A stretch of DNA of 31,942 nucleotides from a virus, in IMG/VR virus record IMGVR_UViG_3300025037_000025, positions 1 to 31,942 of that record; one strand, written 5' to 3'. The position numbers and the translations under genes are program-made. The notes beneath the pieces are model-generated. The model was not told where the DNA came from. It searched no databases and saw only the letters and a list, made by a program, of their open reading frames with translations. Positions 1 through 7,460 of this stretch are shown piece after piece. Numbering within the stretch: the stretch's first letter is position 1; each line of letters opens with the position of its first letter.

Positions 1-26
1 ACTCCGAGCTGAAATCAGAGCCAAGT

Positions 27-665
27 ATGGCTCAAGCCAGCAGTCAAACGATATCCGAACCGTCAGTACGCTTACTTGAGTTGATCACTGACCTGTTTGA
101 AGACTGGAAGCGAGTATTTGGAGCCAAGCTACAAGAACGCCAGGTGTTAGACGTAAGAACTACTGAACTATGGGCAATTGCACTACAGGGATTAAGAATT
201 ACTCCAGCGGAATTCAGCACAGCTTTAGCCAAGTCATTAACCCTGAAATGGCCACCAACAGCCCCAGCTGATTTTTTAGAGTTAGCGAGGTCTGGCAAGC
301 AAAGTGAATACCTAGACACACAAACCGCATTTGAAACAGCCTGTAGATGCTCAGGAATGCGCGGAGACGTCGAAAGAGACTGGAGACACCCAACTGTACT
401 AGAAACGGCAAATCGCATCGGGTGGGGCAAATTAGCGAGTGCTGGTAACGGATTTATTAAATATTTTGCCACGGTCTATGAGCGGGTTGTCAGCGAGCAT
501 CAAGCCGGTGCTAATTTTGTTATCCAGCCAGCAAGAAGAATTGAGCATAAAAATATACCGGCTTCGGCTGAATTTGTGGATGAGCTATTGCGTACATATG
601 GGTTCAAGAAGGGTATAAAAGACAAGCAGTCAGAGCCTTGCGAACAAGAAACAGCTGAAATTTAA
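27..665 (+). CDS. Phage replication protein P-like (helicase-loader family)
   Basis: A 212-residue protein that resembles the lambda replication protein P family, which recruits the host replicative helicase to a phage origin. What I see is the family pattern of a helical N-terminal half, a W-P-P-x-x-P-x-x-F-L segment at about residues 75-86, and a W-x-H-P-x-(V)-x12-G-W segment at about residues 117-134, followed by an aromatic-rich helix. The reading frame is open to the left edge of the window, so an upstream start is possible. The ATG at 27 is chosen because another frame ends with TGA at 10-12, consistent with an upstream gene (an O-type initiator would be expected there). It heads a rightward early block. 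A different DNA-replication accessory protein remains possible. Confidence 0.55.
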   Translation: MAQASSQTISEPSVRLLELITDLFEDWKRVFGAKLQERQVLDVRTTELWAIALQGLRITPAEFSTALAKSLTLKWPPTAPADFLELARSGKQSEYLDTQTAFETACRCSGMRGDVERDWRHPTVLETANRIGWGKLASAGNGFIKYFATVYERVVSEHQAGANFVIQPARRIEHKNIPASAEFVDELLRTYGFKKGIKDKQSEPCEQETAEI

Positions 666-679
666 AATAAAGGGAATCC

Positions 680-1138
680 ATGGCTAAGAATAAATTGAAT
701 AGAAACCAGCGCCGTGCTAAGGCGTTAAGAGCAAAAAAAGCCACGAAGATACAACAAACGCAGTCTAAGCCGCGCCAGTATCAAGGGTACATGAAAATGT
801 TTTTGGACGGTGACAAGGTGGAGGACCTGATCAAGCGGCTAGTACGCACTGAAGACTTCTTAACCTGGCCCCATGATATTTTCAGCCACGACCGGACTTA
901 CACTTTCACCATGAATGCAGTTAGCAAAGATGGTCAACGTGCACACGCTAAGGCTGAAATAGAAGGGGAGCATGACCAAGCCGCACTAGTTGCTGCTATC
1001 GGTCAAGCGTTTAGGGACTTTTGCGATGAGCTCATGGAGCACGCGCCAGAGGTTGAGCTTGATTATCGTGAATGTCATGTAGTCATACGGGCGCTTAAAA
1101 CAAAGATTAAGGCACCAGGCGGTTATCGGTGGGTGTAA
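680..1138 (+). CDS. Hypothetical phage protein with basic N-terminus
   Basis: A 152-residue protein I do not recognise. The first 35 residues are very basic (several K and R runs) and could bind nucleic acid or be disordered. The remainder looks like a small mixed alpha/beta domain, with an acidic stretch near residues 118-125. A ribosome-binding site (AAAGGGAA) lies about 7 bases before the ATG. It follows the replication P-like gene by 14 bases and overlaps the next gene by 10 bases, so it is part of the early operon. Confidence 0.6.
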   Translation: MAKNKLNRNQRRAKALRAKKATKIQQTQSKPRQYQGYMKMFLDGDKVEDLIKRLVRTEDFLTWPHDIFSHDRTYTFTMNAVSKDGQRAHAKAEIEGEHDQAALVAAIGQAFRDFCDELMEHAPEVELDYRECHVVIRALKTKIKAPGGYRWV

Positions 1139-1392
1139 GAGTAGGTAAGCTTAAAACAAGTAGAGGGTATACCTTAGCACGTTTAAGCAGAGCATATGAC
1201 CCGGTTGTCAATTATTGGAGTCAATATAGCGCCCGGGTAAGAGTAGTTGAGGGTAATCCTTTTTTTGACCAAATCGTTCGATGGGACTTAAACGGCAATG
1301 CGATTAATCATGAGTTAGGCGATATTGTTTGGGGTGTAGATGGTGTTGGGGATTATCAACTAAGACAAGGCGAAAATATTTTTAGATTTTAG
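1129..1392 (+). CDS. Small hypothetical phage protein, GTG start
   Basis: An 87-residue protein of unknown function starting at a GTG that overlaps the end of the preceding gene by 10 bases, consistent with translational coupling. It has a basic N-terminus and an aromatic-rich middle and C-terminus (repeated W, Y and F). No transmembrane segment or known motif is visible. The start is uncertain because there is no ATG close by in the frame. Confidence 0.45.
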   Translation: MGVRVGKLKTSRGYTLARLSRAYDPVVNYWSQYSARVRVVEGNPFFDQIVRWDLNGNAINHELGDIVWGVDGVGDYQLRQGENIFRF

Positions 1393-1404
1393 TAAGGGAT
1401 TTTT

Positions 1405-1617
1405 ATGTTAAGCAAATTATTTTTGATGATGTTGTGGTGCTATCTTTTTCTTTCCCTATTTAGCACGTATTTAATTGCTCGTGTTGTTTTTGGTGATGGC
1501 AGGCGGGTGTATAGGTTTCAGGTGCAGTGGTACCACAAGTGCGTTTTAGGGTATCTGATAGCCGTTCCAGTTATTTTTTTTACAGCATGGTTTATCAGTT
1601 TGTTATGGGGTAAGTAA
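1405..1617 (+). CDS. Small two-span membrane protein
   Basis: A 70-residue protein with two clear hydrophobic segments, about residues 4-27 and 48-67, separated by a basic loop (GDGRRVYRF). It would sit in the inner membrane. An AAGGGA ribosome-binding site lies about 6 bases before the ATG. Small two-span proteins in phage early regions can be holin-like or superinfection-exclusion proteins, but nothing specific supports either here. It sits between two early genes with short spacing (12 and 13 bases). Confidence 0.55.
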   Translation: MLSKLFLMMLWCYLFLSLFSTYLIARVVFGDGRRVYRFQVQWYHKCVLGYLIAVPVIFFTAWFISLLWGK

Positions 1618-1630
1618 GGGTTAAAAGGGT

Positions 1631-2077
1631 ATGAAGGGTAAACGAATAGGATTATCAGAAGATGAAGTACAAACGGTAGTAATGAATTGGTCAAAGCGCC
1701 AGAAATTTAAAGGCCGGCCATTGTTTGATTATATTCATCATTCGCCAAACGGCGGCAAGAGAGCCGCTAAAATTGGGTCTAGCGGTAAGCGCTATTCACC
1801 AGAGGCGGCTAAATTCAAGCGTATGGGTGTTAAAGCGGGCTACCCAGATTTGATTATTGATATTGCTAGAGGCGCTTATCACGGTCTACGCATTGAGATT
1901 AAAAAAGATGGTAACAGCTATGCCACGCCCGCCCAAAAAGAGCGAATCGAAATGTTGGCCAAAGAGGGGTATTGCGCGGTTGTCGCTAAAGGGATTGATA
2001 ACGTTATATCAGTTATTCAGCAGTACATTAAGTTAGGTGACTTTGATGGCATAAGCCAGTTAACGGCCGACAAATAA
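1631..2077 (+). CDS. VRR-NUC domain nuclease
   Basis: A 148-residue PD-(D/E)xK nuclease of the VRR-NUC type. The core is visible: G-Y-P-D-L-I with Asp73, followed by I-E-I-K with Glu89 and Lys91, then a helix containing a conserved Gln and a C-terminal G-Y-C-A-V-V strand with a helix ending near residue 138. The N-terminal helix carries a Q-x-x-V-x-x-W segment, also usual for the family. Phage stand-alone VRR-NUC proteins are thought to act on branched DNA during recombination or replication, or to help process DNA for packaging. The ATG is preceded by AAGGGTTAAAAGGGT. It closes the first early block and is followed by a hairpin. Confidence 0.85.
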   Translation: MKGKRIGLSEDEVQTVVMNWSKRQKFKGRPLFDYIHHSPNGGKRAAKIGSSGKRYSPEAAKFKRMGVKAGYPDLIIDIARGAYHGLRIEIKKDGNSYATPAQKERIEMLAKEGYCAVVAKGIDNVISVIQQYIKLGDFDGISQLTADK

Positions 2078-2091
2078 ACAGGCCAAAAAAA

Positions 2092-2115
2092 GCGCTCATG
2101 CGGTTACATGAGCGC
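2092..2115. terminator. Hairpin with T-tract only on the minus strand
   Basis: A perfect 9-bp inverted repeat, GCGCTCATG (2092-2100) and CATGAGCGC (2107-2115), with a 6-base loop. A run of seven A precedes it on the plus strand, so the T-tract needed for an intrinsic terminator exists only for minus-strand transcription. On the plus strand it could still be an RNA-stabilising or weak terminator structure after the VRR-NUC gene. Confidence 0.5.
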
Positions 2116-2198
2116 CAAAGGATGACAATTCCAGCCCTTATTCCATTAGGCAACATGATTATATCAATGACAGAAAAAACTGCAATGAGGGCGCGCGT

Positions 2199-2888
2199 GT
2201 GGCAAAAAAACGGCTTGGGTTTACGGATAAACAGTTAAGGCAAATTAGAGTAACAGTAGGTCGTAATTTAGCGGCTGCAAGAAAGAATGCTGGCATGACG
2301 CAAGCTGAGGTCATGCGCATTGTGTGGAATGTGGATAACAATAGAAACCGTATTAGTGAAATTGAGAACGGCAATAAGGATTTAACGCTTACAGACTTGC
2401 TGATATTTCAAAATCTTTATAACCAGTCGCTTGATTATATTTGCGGCTTATCGGTAGAGCCAGAGATGGATATGCTGGCAAGCACTGTTAATCATGTGGT
2501 GACTCAATCGCGTGCAATGGTAGAGCATTTAACAGAACAGTTTGCCGAAACAATCACTGAGCATATGAAATCGATTTGCGTCAATGATCAAGAAGCGCTA
2601 TTGGCTGAGGCGAAACAGTTATGCAGACTGCTAAAAGAGCAAGAGGTTCAAAAAGACTCTCAAATCGCTCAAAGCGCTAAAAGTCTTATATCAACAATAC
2701 GTAAGATTGAATCTAAGCAAGCGAGGCAAATTATGGCCGTTGAGACGCAAATGATGCAGATAAAGCAGCGACTAGACAAAGAAGATAAGCATATCATGCT
2801 ATCTGATCTTGATTGCGACTATCAGTACAGTCTACCTTTGCCGGAACCTGTATATAGCGATGAAGAAATGGTTAAAGGGGTTAACTGA
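2199..2888 (+). CDS. XRE-family HTH protein with coiled-coil C-terminus
   Basis: A 229-residue protein. Residues 16-85 form a Cro/CI-type helix-turn-helix: an N-terminal basic helix, G-M-T-Q-A-E-V (about 32-38), then the typical R-I-S-E-I-E-N-G recognition-helix ending at about 51-58 and a final L-D-Y-I-C-G-L. The rest is long charged helices, probably a coiled coil for oligomerisation. The GTG start is supported by GAGG eight bases upstream. It shares a TGATG stop-start with the next gene. It could be a phage regulator or a DNA-recognition factor for packaging or replication. No operator is identifiable, though the 120 bases upstream would be the natural place for one. Confidence 0.7.
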   Translation: MAKKRLGFTDKQLRQIRVTVGRNLAAARKNAGMTQAEVMRIVWNVDNNRNRISEIENGNKDLTLTDLLIFQNLYNQSLDYICGLSVEPEMDMLASTVNHVVTQSRAMVEHLTEQFAETITEHMKSICVNDQEALLAEAKQLCRLLKEQEVQKDSQIAQSAKSLISTIRKIESKQARQIMAVETQMMQIKQRLDKEDKHIMLSDLDCDYQYSLPLPEPVYSDEEMVKGVN

Positions 2889-3778
2889 TGGCAAGAGTTA
2901 AAGTGCCTGAAGAAGTTTGGGAGGCGGCTCAAGCATTATGGGAAAGTGAGCCAAATATTTCTTATCAAGACGTCGTTGAGCATTTGCAAGAAGTTTACGG
3001 GGATAAGGCGCCAGCTTCTAAATCCGCCGTGTACAATAGGGCGAAAAAGTATGATTGGAAGAAATTACCTGTCTTAGACTCTACACCAGAGCCTAAAAAA
3101 GATAGCCAAAAACACAGAACGAACAAAAAAAGTAGTGAACGAAACGGAACGCTAAAAAAACAAGAGAACGATAAAAACAATAAAGTCAAAAACGAACCTA
3201 AAAATCAGGTTTACAGAACGATAATTAACGAAACGCAGAAAACAAAACAGAAAATCGTTCTCTCAACTGAACAGCGTGCCAGCGTCATTATTAAACACAG
3301 AAATAGGCTGCATAATCTGGGTGCATTAGAAGATGCAATCACTATGCTATCACTTGACGTAGCAGAAAACGTATTAAATCCAACACCTATTGAGTTGGAC
3401 CACGTTAGTACTGGTGACGATGATGATTATAGGTTCTATGATGATGAAGAGGACCCTATTGCTAAGAAGTTAGGGGTGATAAAAAGTCTAAGTTTTGTAT
3501 TGGGTAATTTAACCCAGGCACAAAAGGTGATTGCTGAACAAGAAATGCCCATGTGCGGTATTAGTGCTGAAGACTTTAAGCAATCAGAACAAGAGCGCCG
3601 TTTAGGGGCGCTTGAAGCGCTGGCAGGTATTGACGAAGAAGAGCGTGCGGCTCGTGAAAAACTGCATAGGCAGTTGCAAGAGCGGATGCAGTCGCTGACC
3701 CAGCTTGAGCATGACCCTGATTTTTTTGGTAATGGTGATGCTGAGAATATTGAAGATGCAGAATTTGATGAAGACTGA
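2888..3778 (+). CDS. Putative terminase small subunit-like DNA-binding protein
   Basis: A 296-residue protein. Residues 1-60 resemble a helix-turn-helix of the kind found in phage small terminases: alternating helices, an S-K-S-A-V-Y-N-R-A-K-K-Y-D-W segment, and the tryptophan that often closes this domain. A disordered Lys/Asn/Gln-rich linker follows (about 70-120), then helices rich in acidic residues and a very acidic C-terminus. Small terminases use such an N-terminal HTH to bind pac DNA and an oligomerising helical core. The large subunit is about 9 kb downstream (12896), which is unusual, so the assignment is tentative. Start and stop overlap the upstream gene (TGATG). Confidence 0.4.
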   Translation: MARVKVPEEVWEAAQALWESEPNISYQDVVEHLQEVYGDKAPASKSAVYNRAKKYDWKKLPVLDSTPEPKKDSQKHRTNKKSSERNGTLKKQENDKNNKVKNEPKNQVYRTIINETQKTKQKIVLSTEQRASVIIKHRNRLHNLGALEDAITMLSLDVAENVLNPTPIELDHVSTGDDDDYRFYDDEEDPIAKKLGVIKSLSFVLGNLTQAQKVIAEQEMPMCGISAEDFKQSEQERRLGALEALAGIDEEERAAREKLHRQLQERMQSLTQLEHDPDFFGNGDAENIEDAEFDED

Positions 3779-4020
3779 CATACTCCTAAAAAAGGGTTAC
3801 AAACAATAACCAAAAATTCATATGATTGATGAAAAGGTAGCAGCAAACAAAAAACGCTATAAAAATTGAAGTAATTTTCTAGCAACTTTGGCAGAAAGGG
3901 AATTGATCTCGAACTAGCAGTCCCAGATCAATATAAAGCTCATTATTTAGATAATCAAAATTATACAAGCTATATGCTCGTAAATCTAAGGAAGGTGAGG
4001 AAGTTAGTTTCATGGCCTGG
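3779..4020. other. Intergenic junction between phage block and LysR gene
   Basis: About 240 AT-rich bases with no convincing gene. A short open stretch on the plus strand (3875-4081, no start codon near its beginning) translates to a plausible-looking peptide but matches nothing I know and runs antisense into the LysR gene. A 15-codon ATG frame at 3822 is also present. This may be decayed DNA at the left edge of the inserted bacterial segment. It begins with TGACATACTCC (3776-3786), repeated at 6302. Confidence 0.35.
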
Positions 4021-4908
4021 TTATATATTTTTTCTTATGTTATCGAACCATGCCCGCATACTCGGTGTAAGCAAGCGATGACGACGCCAAGCCATGACAA
4101 GCTCCCATTTTAACTGAGGCTGGGTGAGGGGTAAGCAGACTAATTCTGTTAAATCCAGTTTTTGAGTATAATATTGAGGTAAAAGAGTTACGCCCATATC
4201 TTGTTTTACCATGTCAATAAGTAAGTGCCACTGATTAGTTTGGCAAATAATATTAGGTTCAAAACCTAATACTTGACAGTTTTGTATAATCATTGGGGTA
4301 AATGATGAATTAGAGGTAAATAAGATTAAAGGTGCATTTGATAGCGATTTAAGTGTTACCTTGGTTTTTTGTTTCCCCATACGTTTTTTATTTGCAACGA
4401 CCACTACTGGATAGCTACATATCGACAAGTAGTCAAAATCATCATCAATCGGCTTCATCAATGTTGCCACATCCAGCTGCCCTTGTAAGAGGGCATCCTT
4501 AAGTGCTTCAGCCCCATCTTCGATAAGTGAAATTTCTATACTAGGATGCATTTGGTAGAAGTTAAAAATGGCTTCGCTTAATATTTCACTGCCTAACGGT
4601 GAGATCCCCAAACGCAACTTACCGCCTTTTAATTGTTGGTAATCTAATACTGTTTGTTCAAGATTATCTGCCTTTTGTAATATATCAACTGCTTGAATAT
4701 AAAGGTGCTCGCCAATTTCCGTTAAATTAACCAGCCGCTTTCTATGAGTTAACGGCTTATCAAATAGAGCTACACCTAAATATTCTTCAAGACTACTGAT
4801 AGATTTGGTAACGGTGGGTTGGGTTAGATTGAGTTGAATACTCGCTTGAAGAAATCCACCTGTTTTTACAACTGTCACAAAGCAGAGTAATTGCTTCAAA
4901 GTTATCAT
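4021..4908 (-). CDS. LysR-family regulator, probably of the cidAB pair
   Basis: A 295-residue LysR-type transcription factor. Residues 1-60 form the winged HTH (L-K-Q-L-L-C-F start, T-Q-P-T-V-T-K-S-I-S-S-L-E recognition helix at about 29-41, then L-G-V-A-L-F-D). Residues from about 90 form the periplasmic-binding-protein-like effector domain, with the G-x-L-R-L-G-I-S entry strand. It is transcribed divergently from cidA with 135 bases between them, the usual arrangement in which a LysR regulator controls the neighbour; CidR does this for cidABC in Gram-positive bacteria. The effector cannot be told from sequence. No good Shine-Dalgarno precedes the start. It is a bacterial-type gene inside a phage region. 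Confidence 0.85.
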   Translation of the reverse strand: MITLKQLLCFVTVVKTGGFLQASIQLNLTQPTVTKSISSLEEYLGVALFDKPLTHRKRLVNLTEIGEHLYIQAVDILQKADNLEQTVLDYQQLKGGKLRLGISPLGSEILSEAIFNFYQMHPSIEISLIEDGAEALKDALLQGQLDVATLMKPIDDDFDYLSICSYPVVVVANKKRMGKQKTKVTLKSLSNAPLILFTSNSSFTPMIIQNCQVLGFEPNIICQTNQWHLLIDMVKQDMGVTLLPQYYTQKLDLTELVCLPLTQPQLKWELVMAWRRHRLLTPSMRAWFDNIRKNI

Positions 4909-4981
4909 AAATAATAGACCACATTTAGGAGAAAGAACGAAGTTTATTATATAAATTAGGAATAAAAATAAAAATATAATT

Positions 4982-5011
4982 CATAATTTATGGCTATAGT
5001 ATTTTTATAAT
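4982..5011 (+). promoter_or_regulatory. Candidate cidA promoter and LysR-type operator
   Basis: A perfect -10 hexamer TATAAT at 5006-5011 lies 32 bases before the cidA ATG. The expected -35 position (about 4983-4988) has no good match, as expected for an activator-dependent promoter. An exact 11-bp palindrome, CATAATTTATG (4982-4992), covers that position and could be part of the site bound by the divergent LysR protein. This is an inference from position and symmetry. Confidence 0.45.
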
Positions 5012-5043
5012 AAGGGGTGTCGAGTTAACAAACAACAACTATT

Positions 5044-5535
5044 ATGCGTAATCTTAATCTTCGTCTATCCCCCTGTCTTTTAGCTAAAACAAAACTGGCA
5101 CTTCAAAGGTTCTATGGTCAATCCTGGCTTTATGTGCTTATACAATGCGTTATTATCGCAGCTGTCTGGTATTGTGCCGAGATATTAGTTGAATTATTGC
5201 ATCTACCTTTATCCTCAGGCGTATTGGGAATGTTTTTAATGCTGATATTATTAATGAGCGGTGCTATTAAGGTTAGCTGGGTCAGACTGGGAGCAAAATT
5301 TGTTTTGGGCGAATTAGTATTAATGTTTATCCCGCTTATGATGTCAATAATTCAATATAAGGCGCTGTTTGTCAGTAAGGGCTGGCAATTAATGCTGACC
5401 ATTATCTTGAGTACCGCGATGGTGATGTTAAGCTCAGCATTAACTTTTATCATGGCGCACCGTTTGCAGCGGAGATTTTATCGTCATCAGATTCATAAAG
5501 CCCAATTAAACTTAAAAAATGATGATAATGTGTGA
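5044..5535 (+). CDS. cidA: CidA/LrgA family holin-like membrane protein
   Basis: A 163-residue integral membrane protein of the CidA/LrgA (YohJ) family. About four hydrophobic segments are visible (roughly 30-50, 56-75, 82-102 and 115-138). The family pattern L-x-L-P-x-x-S-G-V-L-G-M is at about residues 55-67, with the F-V-L-G-E-L-V-L-M-F-I-P-L-M segment further on. Members resemble phage holins and, with CidB/LrgB, influence autolysis, membrane integrity and transport of pyruvate or related metabolites. The N-terminal cytoplasmic extension is basic. It is 9 bases upstream of cidB. The ATG is bounded by an in-frame TAA at 5026 but has a poor ribosome-binding site, so a later start is possible. 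Confidence 0.85.
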   Translation: MRNLNLRLSPCLLAKTKLALQRFYGQSWLYVLIQCVIIAAVWYCAEILVELLHLPLSSGVLGMFLMLILLMSGAIKVSWVRLGAKFVLGELVLMFIPLMMSIIQYKALFVSKGWQLMLTIILSTAMVMLSSALTFIMAHRLQRRFYRHQIHKAQLNLKNDDNV

Positions 5536-5544
5536 GGATTTGCG

Positions 5545-6243
5545 ATGAATATCTGGTCCATTCTTTGCCTCATTTGGACATTAGCTGCTTATTATATAGC
5601 TAAAGTAATTTATGTGCGCCATCGAAAATCTTGTCTAAACCCTGCTATCACAGTTCCAGTAGTAACACTTTCATTAATGATTTTTTTTAATATCTCTTAT
5701 GATACATATTGGGAAGATACAGCTTGGATTGTGCAGTTACTTGTCCCTGCAACGGTTGCTTTTGCTATACCTATTTATGAGTATCGTCGTTTAATACGTC
5801 AGAATGCTTTGGCTTTGGCCGCTTCTGTAACTGTTGGGATGGTGGTAGGAGTCTTAAGCATATATATATTTGCCGGCTTATTCAACTTTGATGAAACCTT
5901 GACGTATAGCTTGATGGCCCGTTCAATATCGACACCATTTGCGTTAGACTTATCTGAAAAAATCCACGGATCTTCCTCTTTGGTTTCATTGTTTACTTTA
6001 ATTACAGGGATGGTGGGAATGATTTTAGGGGATATGATCTTGGCTTTTTTTCGTATTCGCTCCCATTTTGCAAATGGGATCGCATTTGGCAATGCATCAC
6101 ACGGTTTTGGTACCGCCCGGGCAAGTCAGCGCAATGAAGATGAAGGCGTTATAGCAAGTTTAACAATGATTTTAGCCGGATTGTTTATGGTACTCTTAGG
6201 ACCTTCACTAATACATGGCGTAATGTTATTTGGGCAAGCTTAA
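5545..6243 (+). CDS. cidB: CidB/LrgB family membrane protein
   Basis: A 232-residue polytopic inner-membrane protein of the CidB/LrgB family. The diagnostic C-terminal half is clear: a variant of the P-K-S-V-T-T-P motif reading A-R-S-I-S-T-P-F-A (about 126-134), then I-T-G-M-V-G-M-I-L-G-D, and G-I-A-F-G-N-A-S-H-G-F-G-T-A-R-A at about 179-194. Several hydrophobic segments cover the rest. It acts with CidA as a holin/antiholin-like or metabolite-transport pair. A GAGG ribosome-binding site and the 9-base gap to cidA indicate a two-gene operon. Confidence 0.88.
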   Translation: MNIWSILCLIWTLAAYYIAKVIYVRHRKSCLNPAITVPVVTLSLMIFFNISYDTYWEDTAWIVQLLVPATVAFAIPIYEYRRLIRQNALALAASVTVGMVVGVLSIYIFAGLFNFDETLTYSLMARSISTPFALDLSEKIHGSSSLVSLFTLITGMVGMILGDMILAFFRIRSHFANGIAFGNASHGFGTARASQRNEDEGVIASLTMILAGLFMVLLGPSLIHGVMLFGQA

Positions 6244-6304
6244 GCTCAAGTTCAGAGTATAAGAGAAAAGATATCAATAACTCTTATTTGGTTTAGCATG
6301 TTGA

Positions 6305-6346
6305 CATACTCCCACCCAGCCTAACTATTGTGGGGTTGGGAGTATG
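6305..6346. repeat. Palindrome between convergent cidB and reductase genes
   Basis: CATACTCCCA (6305-6314) pairs with TGGGAGTATG (6337-6346), with further C/G pairing inside and a loop around TAACTATTG. There is no T-tract on either side, so it is not a textbook terminator, though its place between convergent ends would suit one. GC-rich imperfect hairpins like this also occur as REP-like elements or as end structures of IS200/IS605-type elements. Which one applies cannot be decided here. Confidence 0.5.
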
Positions 6347-6355
6347 CCCATATAA

Positions 6356-7234
6356 TTAGTGAGGCTCGCCAGGCAATATACGGGCGAAGCTTCTTTGTAA
6401 AATGTTAGGTTTAGCGTTTTTCTTTTTAGCTGCCTTAAAATCTGGAAAAATACGATACCCTAAAGACTGAATGCCTAAGTTAAATTTAGGCACTAAAGCG
6501 TAAGTAGCGGATGCAAAACGGCCCATATTACTGGAGATACTTACAGGCTGCTCAATAATCGCCTTAGCAACTAAATCTGCGGCTTCTTCAGGACTTAAAG
6601 CGGGCATATATTTGTAAATCTTAGTAGGTTCGATCATAGGGGTCCGTACTAGAGGCATATAGATAGAAGTTAAATGAACTTTTTTACCCTTAACTTCAGC
6701 TGCTAGACACCTACTAAATGCGTCCAAGGCTGCTTTTGAAGCTACGTATGCTGAAAAGCGAGGCGTATTCGCTAAAACTCCAATAGAAGATATATTGATG
6801 ATATGACCTCTTTTTCTCTTTAACATACTAGGAAGAAAAGCCAATACGAGCTTTACTGGACCAAAATAATTAATATCCATGGTGCGTTCAAAATCATGAA
6901 AACGCCCTAGAGATTCGCTAACTGAGCGCCGAATGGAACGGCCTGCATTATTTATTAAAATATCCACAAATCCGTGTTCTTTCAATATTTGTTTTGTGGT
7001 TTTGTTAATAGCCTCTATGTTGGTTAAATCACAGCTATAAATACTCGCCTTACCAGAAAATGTATTAATCTTGGACTGCACTTTTTCTAGGTCATTGAGG
7101 GTTCGAGCAATTAAAATTACATGTGCGCCTGCTTGAGCGAGTAAATAGGCAGTACTCTCACCAATACCACTAGAACCTCCAGTAATAACGATATTCTTAT
7201 TTTTTACAGTCTCAGATAAGACAGATTTTTGCAT
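6356..7234 (-). CDS. Acr1-like fatty acyl-CoA reductase (SDR family)
   Basis: A 292-residue short-chain dehydrogenase. Visible elements are the cofactor motif T-G-G-S-S-G-I-G (18-25), D69 before the adenine pocket, N-N-A-G (95-98) and the catalytic set N122, S150, Y163 and K167. The protein matches, from memory, long stretches of Acinetobacter Acr1, the 295-residue NADPH-dependent enzyme that reduces long-chain acyl-CoA to aldehyde for wax-ester synthesis. Shared marks include R-F-H-D-F-E-R-T-M, S-S-I-G-V-L-A-N, S-I-Y-M-P-L-V-R-T-P-M and the L-Q-R-x-(Y/F)-A-R-x-x-P-G-E end. A near-perfect AAGGAGGA ribosome-binding site sits 6 bases before the ATG. It is convergent to cidB and is a bacterial metabolic gene in a phage region. 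General SDR function is certain; acyl-CoA specificity is inferred. Confidence 0.85.
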   Translation of the reverse strand: MQKSVLSETVKNKNIVITGGSSGIGESTAYLLAQAGAHVILIARTLNDLEKVQSKINTFSGKASIYSCDLTNIEAINKTTKQILKEHGFVDILINNAGRSIRRSVSESLGRFHDFERTMDINYFGPVKLVLAFLPSMLKRKRGHIINISSIGVLANTPRFSAYVASKAALDAFSRCLAAEVKGKKVHLTSIYMPLVRTPMIEPTKIYKYMPALSPEEAADLVAKAIIEQPVSISSNMGRFASATYALVPKFNLGIQSLGYRIFPDFKAAKKKNAKPNILQRSFARILPGEPH

Positions 7235-7349
7235 AGTATATCCTCCTTTGGAGTGTGGTCGAATTTAAGATTTGAGCATTGATTAATTAGAGCGTTACCT
7301 TGACATGGTATAGGCCGCTATCTTTAGCTTAATTATGCCTGTCAAATTC

Positions 7350-7379
7350 AAAAGCCTCAATCTTTCGGTTGGGCTTTTT
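7350..7379. terminator. Bidirectional intrinsic terminator
   Basis: The sequence AAAAGCC-T-CAA, loop TCTTTCGG, TTG-GGCTTTTT forms a stem of ten pairs with one bulged T, followed by a T-run on the plus strand; the A-run on the left gives a T-run on the minus strand too. It separates the reductase gene region from the first late promoter. Confidence 0.8.
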
Positions 7380-7389
7380 CATGCCCCTA

Positions 7390-7428
7390 GGAACACTCAA
7401 AGTCACAACCCGCTAGTAATGCCATAAT
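7390..7428 (+). promoter_or_regulatory. Candidate late promoter, GGAACAC copy 1
   Basis: GGAACACTCAAA starts at 7390, with a -10-like CATAAT at 7423-7428 and the ATG of the tail protein 71 bases from the start of the motif. It belongs to a five-member family in this window (others at 10323, 14469, 18087 and 29604). It lies just after an intrinsic terminator, as expected of an operon boundary. Confidence 0.5.
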
Positions 7429-7460
7429 TCAAGCCACACGTACAGTATTAAGGCTTTATC

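Noticed and set aside
1405-1617. Confident holin call for the small two-span membrane protein
   Set aside because: Topology alone is not specific, and no endolysin or spanin is adjacent.
7390-7396. GGAAC as the -35 element of a sigma-E/ECF-type promoter
   Set aside because: The expected -10 (TCTGA-like) 16-17 bases downstream is not shared by the five copies, while the hexamers at 33-34 bases are; no sigma factor gene is visible.
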